Part shown: positions 1 to 7,400 of the stretch, one piece after another | Layout: each line of letters starts with the position of its first letter | How positions within the stretch are numbered: the stretch's first letter is position 1 | Origin: Thermoguttaceae bacterium | GTDB taxonomy: Bacteria > Planctomycetota > Planctomycetia > Pirellulales > Thermoguttaceae | Direction of reading: 5' to 3' | Assembly: GCA_024653385.1 (NCBI GenBank) | Contig: JANLFZ010000093.1 | Span: 1,487 to 9,176, forward strand | DNA length: 7,690 bases | Position numbers and translations under genes: made by a program | The notes under the pieces: generated by a model | Seen by the model: the letters and a program-made list of their open reading frames with translations, nothing else | Database searches by the model: none | Told to the model about the DNA's origin: nothing

Positions 1-53
1 GTCGATCTCCGGCGGCACGGGCAGCGGCATGGTTCTGGACGCCGGAGATCGAC
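1..53. repeat. 14-bp inverted repeat with 25-bp loop at the contig edge (foldback junction)
   Basis: Positions 1-14 and 40-53 are perfect reverse complements, separated by 25 bases (15-39). The plus strand from position 2 reads SISGGTGSGMVLD, which is what should follow SISG in the kinase/tubulin-like protein. That protein is encoded on the minus strand and also reaches SISG at 43-41. So the continuation of the gene is present, but in the wrong orientation. The most likely cause is a snap-back chimeric read or amplification fold at the end of the contig, primed by CGCC pairing with GGCG. A real small inversion is possible but less likely. Confidence 0.8.
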
Positions 54-1639
54 GCGATCACGAACACGCGCGGCGCCGGATCGACGTCCTCGATGCCGGT
101 CGAGGCGGCCGTGGCCGAAAGGGCCTCGGGCGATCGGATCTCGTCAAGGACCTCGCGAAGCCGACGGAACAGGGCCTCGGAGTGGTCGGCCAGTGCCAGC
201 CGGCCCAAGGGCCGAATGCCCTCGGTTTGCAGGGACCGGGGGATGTTGTAGAGCCATCGCCGGCTGAGCCACCGGAGCAACCGGTCCGAGGCCTCGCGGT
301 ACTCCTGCGGTTGGCGCAGCGGCATCCCGAGCGTCTGGCGGGACTCGAACGCGGTCGATTCGTCGCCCCGGGTCGCCTGCTCCAGCGCGCTTACGTCGGT
401 GTCGACGAGCAACATCTGGAGGGCCGGGGCGGCCGAGAGCTTGCCGAGGCGATCGTGCAGGCGTCGCCGGAGCCGGGCAAGAACCCGCGTCGCCGTGCCT
501 CCGATCCCCAAATACAACGTGGGGCAAAGCCGCGGCTTGGCCGACCCGAGTTCCGGCGGAGGCAAATCGACGAGCACCGGCGCGGGCTCGGGCTCGCACG
601 GTCGGGGTTCGGTCACCACGGGCCGGGCCGGCGCCCGGATCGCCTCGTCCAGCGCCAGGGTTTTCAGGGTCGGCGGGTTTTCGCCGCCCCACGACGTGGC
701 CGACGTGGGGGCGGGTTCGGGCTCGGCGGCCGTGCCGCTCGTCGGGGCGGCCCCCACGATCGTGTCCAACGGCTCCTCGTCCGCCTCGCCGGCCTCCCTT
801 GGCGCCGGCCCGCTCGCGGCGGACCGCCCCGCGGCCGCCAGGCGGTCGATCATCTCGCGGCAACTCGAGAATCGCTCGTCGGGGTTCTTCCCCAAAGCCC
901 GAGCGACGATCGGCCGGTCGGCGGGCGGCAACGAGGCCAGCCGGGGCCGGCTGTACAGGTGCTGCGACATGAGCTGCGCCGTGGTCTTGCCCGGAAAGGG
1001 CACGACTCCGGTGAGCATCTCCTGGTAGACGATGGCCAGGCTGTACTGGTCGCTGTGGCGGCTGGGGTGTCCGTCGAACGACTCGGGGGCCGCGTACACC
1101 GGCGTCAGTCCGCCCAACAGCGAGACCGTGCGGTCTTCGATCTCCTTGACCAGCCCGAAATCGGCCACCTTGACCCGCCCGCCGACGATCAAGAGGTTCT
1201 CCGGCTTGACGTCGAGATGTTGGAGCGAGTACTGCTCGCTCATGTAGTCGAGGGCCTCGGCGGCGTCGTGCAGGTACACCAGGAGTTCGTCGCGGGGGAT
1301 GCCGGGCAGCCCTTGGGCGCGGCACTCCTGGAACCGGTCCTTGAGGCTGCCGTCGGCAAGTTCGGTGAGGATGACCAACTGGCCGTCGACGACCTCGATG
1401 CGCTCGAGCGAGAGGAGGAACGGATGGCGGACCTCCTTGATGCGGTGGAGCGCCTTCAGCTCGCACATCGCCCGCTCGTCGTCCATCCGACCGTAGACGA
1501 ACTTGATCGCCTTGCTGAGACCGCCGGGGGCTTGGGCCTTCCAGACCTCGCCATAGCCGCCCGTACCGATCCGCTCGGTGATCGTGTACCCGGCGATGGG
1601 TTCGGCGAGTTTGATGGTCGGGGCTAGCACAGGGGTCAT
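1..1639 (-). CDS. Ser/Thr protein kinase fused to a tubulin-like GTP-binding domain (C-terminus missing)
   Basis: This is a cytoplasmic Hanks-type kinase; no membrane segment is visible in the part present. Reading from the ATG at 1639-1637, the kinase domain spans about residues 17-270. It has a glycine loop GTGGYG (25-30), ATP-anchoring Lys46 (AIK), helix-C Glu60, catalytic loop HLDVKPEN (Asp143, Asn148), DFG (Asp160) and APE (184-186). Leu precedes the catalytic Asp, so it is a non-RD kinase. A Pro/Ala/Glu/Thr-rich linker covers about 270-365. From about 370 a second domain begins: YLGIGGTATRVL (376-387) resembles a nucleotide-binding glycine loop, LLVDTD ends at Asp415, and RVFVIASISG ends at residue 533. 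I recognise this as the tubulin-like domain found after kinases in planctomycetes; that is family recall, not a search result. After residue 533 (positions below 41) the reading frame stays open but becomes nonsense because of an inverted junction. The gene lies 47 bp downstream of the FHA gene, so it is probably co-transcribed. The frame is open upstream of the ATG, and GTG at 1630 is an alternative start. Confidence 0.88.
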   Translation of the reverse strand, partial: MTPVLAPTIKLAEPIAGYTITERIGTGGYGEVWKAQAPGGLSKAIKFVYGRMDDERAMCELKALHRIKEVRHPFLLSLERIEVVDGQLVILTELADGSLKDRFQECRAQGLPGIPRDELLVYLHDAAEALDYMSEQYSLQHLDVKPENLLIVGGRVKVADFGLVKEIEDRTVSLLGGLTPVYAAPESFDGHPSRHSDQYSLAIVYQEMLTGVVPFPGKTTAQLMSQHLYSRPRLASLPPADRPIVARALGKNPDERFSSCREMIDRLAAAGRSAASGPAPREAGEADEEPLDTIVGAAPTSGTAAEPEPAPTSATSWGGENPPTLKTLALDEAIRAPARPVVTEPRPCEPEPAPVLVDLPPPELGSAKPRLCPTLYLGIGGTATRVLARLRRRLHDRLGKLSAAPALQMLLVDTDVSALEQATRGDESTAFESRQTLGMPLRQPQEYREASDRLLRWLSRRWLYNIPRSLQTEGIRPLGRLALADHSEALFRRLREVLDEIRSPEALSATAASTGIEDVDPAPRVFVIASISGVQNHAAARAAGDR

Positions 1640-1640
1640 G

Positions 1641-1646
1641 TCCTCC
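1641..1646 (-). promoter_or_regulatory. Shine-Dalgarno sequence of the kinase gene
   Basis: GGAGGA on the minus strand is a strong anti-16S match, but it ends only one base before the ATG at 1639. It is 10 bases before an in-frame GTG at 1630-1628, a spacing closer to the usual range. The start is therefore either this ATG or that GTG, three codons later. Both leave the whole kinase domain intact. Confidence 0.4.
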
Positions 1647-1686
1647 CGGCGGAATCCTCCGGGCTGGAGGGCCGCGGTGGCAGGCG

Positions 1687-2799
1687 CTACGGGGATGCTC
1701 CTGGGTCGAACTGGCCGAGGCCGCACCCCGCGTCGCGGCACGCGGCGGCCTCTTCGTCGCGGTGGAGCCCGGCAGCGATCACCTCGCACCCCAAGGCGCC
1801 GGCGGCGCGTGCAATCGCCTGGACCTGGCGACGGCGTTCGAAGTTCCGGTCGATGCCGCGGACCAGCGTCGGCGCCAGGACGAGGTAGTCGGGGGCGATG
1901 TCGGCGCGCTGGGCAAGCTGCGCCGGTCCCGCGCCGAAGCCGTGATGGGCCACCTCCAGCCCCACCGCCCGAAGCCTCTCGCACAAGGCCCGAAAGTACG
2001 GCGTGTCGGCCACGGCCGAGTCGGGCGTTTCGACCACCAACCGGCCTTCGCCCGGCAACAGGTCGCGAAGCGCCGCCAGCGAGTCGGCCAGCCCGGGCAT
2101 GCCGATCTCGCACGCATCGATGGCCAGGAATAGTTTTCCGGGTTGGGGAAACGTCGCCGCCTGCTCGGCCGCCACCATGCGCGCCAAGCGCCTCAGGCGG
2201 GCAGGCCAGCGCGATTCGGTCTTCATGGCCAGCCGACGCGCCTCGGAGGCGTCCGGGTCGGGCGCATCGGCCTCGCTGCGGGCCTCGTGTCCCACGCACA
2301 GGCCGTCGTCCAGCGACACGATCGGCTGGAACCGAAGGTCGATCGCGCCGGTGACGAGCATCTCCTGAAGCCGGCGGACCTCGCGGAGAATCTCCGTCGC
2401 GCCGTCGTCGCGCGGGCTTTTGGCTTGCCGAAGATCCATCACCTGCGTCACATTGCGATCCGCCCCGCCGTCGCGCCCCACGAAGAAACTGAACTCGACG
2501 TCGGCCACCACGAGCAGATCGCCGTCGCTCAGCGGCGATTCGTCGATCCGTCGGCCGTTGACGAACGTGCCGTTGGTGCTCCCCAAGTCGCGCACGCGGT
2601 ACCCGTCGCCTTCGTGCAGAATCACGGCGTGCTCGCGCGACACCCGGTTCGATCGGATCGGCAAGTCGGCCGATTCGTTGCGTCCCAGAGTGAACGGAAA
2701 GGATGGGATGGGCGTTTGCTCCGGCGGTCCGCCCTCCGGCGGGATATGCTCCAACCAGGGAAGCCCGACCGTCCGCTCCGCCATTAGTTGCGTTCTCAT
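1687..2799 (-). CDS. FHA domain protein with C-terminal degenerate EAL domain
   Basis: This 370-residue cytoplasmic protein has no signal peptide or membrane segment. The FHA domain (about 35-108) has the full phospho-threonine-binding set: GR (39-40), SREH (54-57) and STNGTFVNG (74-82). After a charged linker, residues about 150-365 follow the EAL fold: FQPIVSL (157-163), HEARSE where EAL should be (171-176), LAIDA for the NlS strand, VVETPDSA for the ITES strand, HHGFGAG where DDFGTG should be (285-291), DYLVLAP where the KID motif should be (304-310), IAAGL for AEGV, and a final Gln363. Glu172 and Gln158 remain, but the Asp pair, the Lys and the AEG Glu are lost, so c-di-GMP hydrolysis is unlikely. 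The first ATG (2799) is used here; Met6 (2784) is an alternative and neither has a clear ribosome site. It is followed after 47 bp by the kinase gene. The likely role, by inference, is reading a phospho-threonine mark made by that kinase, with the EAL part as a binding or interaction module. Confidence 0.88.
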   Translation of the reverse strand: MRTQLMAERTVGLPWLEHIPPEGGPPEQTPIPSFPFTLGRNESADLPIRSNRVSREHAVILHEGDGYRVRDLGSTNGTFVNGRRIDESPLSDGDLLVVADVEFSFFVGRDGGADRNVTQVMDLRQAKSPRDDGATEILREVRRLQEMLVTGAIDLRFQPIVSLDDGLCVGHEARSEADAPDPDASEARRLAMKTESRWPARLRRLARMVAAEQAATFPQPGKLFLAIDACEIGMPGLADSLAALRDLLPGEGRLVVETPDSAVADTPYFRALCERLRAVGLEVAHHGFGAGPAQLAQRADIAPDYLVLAPTLVRGIDRNFERRRQVQAIARAAGALGCEVIAAGLHRDEEAAACRDAGCGLGQFDPGASP

Positions 2800-3040
2800 A
2801 TAGGGAACCTGTCACGTTCACTGGGCCAGTAAAACTATAGCATTCTGCTGGGCTGCAAGGTCCGCACGGCAAGCCCCCCCGAACGCCTGCCGCGCCGCCC
2901 AATCGGCCGGCAATTGCCGCCGAAAACGCCCGGCGGCGCCTTCGACCATGACCTAGACTTCCAAGAGGTAACGGTTTCCGGGGGAAACCTGCCCCCACGC
3001 GTTGCGCTTGCGCCACGGAGCATTTCCTGCCTCACGAACC
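2800..3040. other. Divergent intergenic region between the FHA-EAL and REC-GGDEF-CBS genes
   Basis: About 240 bases separate the two divergent starts, so promoters for both operons should lie here. On the minus strand, TATAGT (2839-2834) is a fair -10 candidate for the FHA gene, but the only -35-like hexamer upstream, TTGCAG (2858-2853), is just 13 bases away, which is too close. I see no convincing promoter for the plus-strand gene. The middle part (about 2871-2945) is very GC-rich and shows no coding signal. One clear hairpin is listed separately. No tRNA or riboswitch fold was recognised. Confidence 0.5.
2973..2989. repeat. Perfect 7-bp inverted repeat upstream of the REC-GGDEF-CBS gene
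   Basis: GGTTTCC, then GGG, then GGAAACC forms a perfect palindrome with a 3-base centre, ending 51 bases before the ATG at 3041. It has no T-run after it, so it is not a typical intrinsic terminator. It could be a protein-binding operator or a leader hairpin of the plus-strand gene. The function is not established; only the symmetry is seen. Confidence 0.45.
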
Positions 3041-4453
3041 ATGGCCCGACCGCTCTCGGTTCTGGTGTATTCGGAGGATCGGCAGGTGCTGCGGCACCTG
3101 TCGCGATCGTTGACGGCCTTCGGTTATGACGTGCGTCAAGCGGCCAAGCGGATGCAAGCGTTGGCCGAGATCGAGGCCGAGGGTCCGCACGTGCTGTTGG
3201 TGGACTCGGAACCGAACGTCACCGAGGCGTTGGAGTTGTGTCGGGCCGCCTCGTCCGACCAGGGGCGGCGACGGCCCTTCATCTTCCTGTTGCTTTCGGC
3301 GCTTTCGGCTCGCGGGCTGACCGAGGCGCTCGAGGCGGGGGTCGACGACTTTCTCGCCCGGCCCGTGGTCTACGGCGAACTCTTGGCCCGGCTTCGCGCG
3401 GCCGCGCGCGTGTTGGAATTCGAGCGGCGCGCGGTTCAGCAATCCGGCGTGGACGACCTGACCGGCCTGCCGAACGGCCAGGCGTTTCGCCGCCGGCTCG
3501 ACCACCGGCGCACGGCCGAAAAACCCGAACAACCGTCACGACCCGCCGCGTGCGTGCTGGTGGACCTCGATCTGCTCGACCGGATCAATCACCTGCACGG
3601 CCATACGGCGGGCGATGCCGTGATCCGGGGGACGGCCGAAAAACTCGCGGGTCTGTGCGGGCCGACCGAGTTTCTCGCCTCGCTCGGCGGGGGCCGCTTC
3701 GCGATGTTCGTGCCGGGGATGAACGACGCCGAGGCCAGGGACTGGGCCGAGTTGCTCCGCGCCGAGTTGGAGGAAACGCCGTTTTCCGCGGGTTCCGCCA
3801 CGATCCGCGTGACGGCCAGTCTCGGCGTCTCGTCGCACGACGCGGCGCGGACCGCCGACGAGACGCTCGCGCGGGCCGAGCAAGCCCTCCAGGCCGCCAA
3901 GAGTTCGGGCCGCAACTGCGTCGTGCGGTACGGCGAACACGACGACCGCATGACCGCCTGGACCGATTTCGCCGCTCCCGGCAAGCTCTTCGAACGCACC
4001 ACGGCCCGCGACGTGATGACCCCGGTGACCCGCACCCTCACTCCCGACGAATCCGCGGCGCACGCGGCCGCGATCTTCCGCCGGACGCATGCGGCGGCCA
4101 TTCCGGTAGTCCACGCCGACGGGCGGTTGGCCGGGCTGGTGCTCCCCGAGAGCCTCCCCAGCGGCACGGAACTCGATCCGCTCGAGACGCTCCGCGTGGG
4201 CGAGGTCATGACCACCGACGTGCCCCAAGAGGACGAGACGGCCAAGTTCGCCGCGCTCCGCGAGTTCTTCACCCGCGATTCCAGGCCGGTGATCGTGATC
4301 GTGCGCGCCGGCCGGCCCACCGGGCTGGTTACGCCCGACAACCTCGCGGCACTGAGCACGCCGCTTTCGACCGAGACCTTTGCCGCGGCCGAATGCCCGC
4401 CGGGAAGCCAAGGGTTGCTGGTGCCGGACCTCAGGCCGCTGGAAACGGGGTGA
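3041..4453 (+). CDS. Response-regulator receiver / degenerate GGDEF / tandem CBS protein
   Basis: This 470-residue soluble signalling protein has three parts. Residues 4-122 form a receiver domain with acidic pair Glu12-Asp13, phospho-acceptor Asp55 (LLVDSEP) and Ser86. The usual Lys near the end is Arg107 (FLARP), so phosphorylation may be altered. Residues about 135-298 form a GGDEF domain: DDLTGLPN (138-145), VDLDLLDRIN (174-183) and GHTAGD (187-192) are kept. The signature itself reads GGGRF (216-220) instead of GGDEF, and no RxxD inhibitory site precedes it, so diguanylate cyclase activity is unlikely. Residues about 320-440 hold two CBS domains (DVMTP at 324-328, GEVMT at 387-391), which in other proteins bind adenine nucleotides. 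The ATG at 3041 is chosen because the receiver begins right after it. An in-frame TTG at 3002 would add 13 residues with no domain character. No good ribosome site is visible. It is divergent from the FHA gene and convergent with dnaE. Its output is unknown: no DNA-binding domain is present. Confidence 0.88.
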   Translation: MARPLSVLVYSEDRQVLRHLSRSLTAFGYDVRQAAKRMQALAEIEAEGPHVLLVDSEPNVTEALELCRAASSDQGRRRPFIFLLLSALSARGLTEALEAGVDDFLARPVVYGELLARLRAAARVLEFERRAVQQSGVDDLTGLPNGQAFRRRLDHRRTAEKPEQPSRPAACVLVDLDLLDRINHLHGHTAGDAVIRGTAEKLAGLCGPTEFLASLGGGRFAMFVPGMNDAEARDWAELLRAELEETPFSAGSATIRVTASLGVSSHDAARTADETLARAEQALQAAKSSGRNCVVRYGEHDDRMTAWTDFAAPGKLFERTTARDVMTPVTRTLTPDESAAHAAAIFRRTHAAAIPVVHADGRLAGLVLPESLPSGTELDPLETLRVGEVMTTDVPQEDETAKFAALREFFTRDSRPVIVIVRAGRPTGLVTPDNLAALSTPLSTETFAAAECPPGSQGLLVPDLRPLETG

Positions 4454-4479
4454 GGACGGTCCCGGCGGAAGCCGAGTGC

Positions 4480-7400
4480 TCATCCCCGCCCGGCCGGCCG
4501 CCCGTTGCCCCGGCCGTTGCCGCGCGACGTCGATGAGGAAGCCACCGGCGCGGCGATCAGGCGCAGATTGCCCGGACCGAGCAGTTCCTCGACGCGGTGG
4601 CGCATCTCGGGGTTGATCTCCACGCGAAAGTCGTCGCAGTTGCACGAGACCCGGGCGCCGTCGGCCAGGTGGAACACCAGTTGCAGTTCGCACGTGCCGG
4701 GGTACCCGCGCAGGATCTCGTAGAGCTTCTCGACGATCGAGGCGCCGTGGGTCTCTTCGACCAGGCGGACGACCATGCCGCGCGTGTATCGCGAGGCGAG
4801 GTCCTCCAGCGGGATGAGTTGGTTGACGATCAGGTTCGCTTCCTCGCTTCCCGGGCGCTTGTCGATCGCGCCCTGCACGGCGAGGATCGCGTCGGGCTGG
4901 ACCATCTCGCCGTATTGGGCGTACGGCTCGGGCCAGAGGATGCACCGCATGATGCCCTCCATGTCCTCCAGGTCGAACATGGCGTACTTGCTCGGCGCGC
5001 CGGGCCGAGGGTTCTTGACATGCGCGATCTTGATGGCCGAGAGCATGCCACCCAAGAGCACCTCGCTGCGGTGCGGCAAGGCCGCCGCCTCGACCGTGCT
5101 GTGGGTCGTGTAGATCGACAAGGTCTGGGCGTGTTGGGCCAAGGGGTGGCTCGATAGATAGAAGCCGAGGACCTCTTTCTCCTTGCCGAGCTTCTCGCGT
5201 TCGTCCCACTCGGGCAGGTCGGGCAGGTTGGCCGAGCCGGCGGGCTGGCTGTCGTCCTCCTCGTCGTCGGCGAAGAGGCTCCGCTGGCCGGCGCGCCGGT
5301 CGGCGGCGGCCGCCGCGCCGGCCTGCAGGGCCCTGTCGATCACCGCGAACAGCGCCGCGCGCCGTCCGCCGAGGGAGTCGAACGCGCCGGCCTTGACGAG
5401 GGACTCGATCGCCGTGCGGTTGACCGAGCCCGGGTCGAGCCGGGCGCAGAAGTCGAAGATGCTCCGGAACGGCCCGCCCTTCTTGCGCGCGGCCACGATC
5501 GCCTCGGACGCCGCCCCGCCGCACCCCTTGATCGCCGCCAGGCCGAAAACGATCTTGCCCTGGTGTACGGTGAACTCGACGTCGGAGCGGTTCACATCGG
5601 GCGGAACCACCTCGAGGTGCATCCGGTGGCAGTCTTCGAGGTGCTCGACGAGCGAGTCCTTGGTCTTGAAGTTCCGGCCGGGAATGTCGCTGGACAACAG
5701 CGCCGCCATGAACTCGACGGGCCAGTGGGCCTTGAGATAGGCCGTCATGTAGGCGACCAAGGCGTAGGCCGTGGAGTGGGACTTGTTGAACCCGTAGCCC
5801 GCGAACTTCTCGATCAGCCCGAACAGCTCCTCGGCCTCGCGCTTCGAAAGCCCCTGCGCTTGGGCGCCTTCGAGGAATTCCTCGCGGTACTTGGCGATGA
5901 TCGGCAGCTTCTTCTTGCTGATCGCCTTGATGCACGTATAGGCGTTGGCCAGCTTGATCCCGCCCAGCCGGTTGAGGATCCGCATGACCTGTTCCTGGTA
6001 GCACATGATCCCGTAGGTTTCCTCGAGCACCTCCTTCATCACGGGATGCTTGTACTCGGCTTGCTTGCGGCCGTGCTTGATCTGGATGTAGTCGTCGACC
6101 ATGCCGCCCTCGAGCGGCCCCGGACGGTACAGGGCGTTCGTGGCGATGATGTCGCGGAAATGGCTGGGCTTCATCCGCTGCAACAGGTCGCGGATCCCGC
6201 CGCTTTCGAGCTGGAAGACCCCCTTCGTTTCGCCGCGGCACAACAGGGCGAAGGTCTCCGGATCGTCCAACGGGAACTCGTAGGGGTTGATTCGCCGGCC
6301 CGTGGTCTGCTCGATCAGCTTGACGACCTTCGAGAGGATCGTCAGGTTCCTCAGGCCGAGAAAGTCCATCTTCAACAGGCCGGCCTTCTCGACGTCGGCC
6401 ATGGCCCATTGGGTGATCACTTCCTCCTTGTTCTGCACCCGCTGCAACGGCAGGTACTCGACCAGCGGCCGGTCGGCGATGACCACGGCGGCGGCGTGCG
6501 TGCCGACGTTGCGCGCCAGCCCCTCGACGCTCATCGCCAGGTCGAGCAGCTCACGCACCTCGCCGTCGGTCTCGTAGGCCTTGCGCAGGTCGTCGCTCTT
6601 CTCGAGGGCTTGCTTGAGCGTGATGTGGAGTTGGTCGGGAACCATGGCCACGATCGCGTTGACGCGCGGGATGGGCAGCCCCAGGGCCCGGCCCACGTCG
6701 CGGATCGCCGCCCGCGCCGCCAACGTCCCGAACGTGCCGATCTGCGCCACCGTGTCGGCGCCGTACTTCTCCTTGACGTACTGGATCACCTCGCCCCGGC
6801 GCTCCTGGCAGAAGTCGATGTCGATATCGGGCGCCTCCTTGCGGTTCTCGTCGAGGAACCGCTCGAACAACAGGTCGTACTCCAGCGGGCATACGTGGCT
6901 CAAGTACAGCGCGTAGGCCACGAGCGACCCGACGCCGGAGCCGCGGGCGGTCGCCTCGATGCCCTTCGAGCGGGCGTGGTGCACGAAGTCCCAGACGATG
7001 AGAAAGTAGTTGGGAAACCCCAACTTGTTGATCACCCCCAGCTCGCGCTCCAGGCGGTCCATCACCTCCTGGCTCAACTGGCCGTTCGGGCATCGCTTGG
7101 GGTTGTTCTTGTATCGCTCCCGGAGCCCCTGGAGGCACAACTCGCGGAGGTACTCCTCGGAGGTCTTGCCCTCGGGCGGCGTGTAGACCGGAAAATGCCG
7201 CTTGCCCAATTCCAGATCGATGTCGATCCGATCGGCGATCTCCTGGCTGCGGCGCACCGCGTCCTCCAGGCCCGAGAACGTGCGGTACATCTCCTCCGGG
7301 CTGCGCAGGTAGAACTCCTTGGTCTCCATGCGCATCCGCTTCGTGTCGGTGCGAAACTTGCCCGTATTGACGCAAAGCAAGATGTCCTGCGCGTCGGCCT

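Noticed and set aside
29..1627. Open frame of about 530 codons on the plus strand, opposite the kinase
   Set aside because: It is the complement of the kinase gene in GC-rich DNA. The minus strand carries clear kinase motifs while the plus-strand product is Arg/Gly-rich with no domain. Only its first residues (GMVLD) are real gene sequence, because of the foldback.
2834..2858. TATAGT with upstream TTGCAG as a promoter for the FHA gene
   Set aside because: The spacing of 13 bases is too short for a standard sigma-70 promoter, so it is mentioned only as a weak candidate in the intergenic entry.
4463..4474. Possible terminator hairpin CGGC-GGAA-GCCG between the convergent genes
   Set aside because: The stem is only 4 bp and no T-run follows on either strand, so it does not meet the criteria for an intrinsic terminator.
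3238..4536. Open frame of 432 codons on the plus strand inside the REC-GGDEF-CBS gene
   Set aside because: It is a frame-shifted shadow of the real gene, Arg-rich and without recognisable motifs.
3536..6409. Open frame of 957 codons on the minus strand
   Set aside because: It overlaps dnaE out of frame and runs antisense through the GGDEF-CBS gene. Its product is Arg/Gly/Pro-rich low-complexity sequence, a shadow of GC-rich codons.
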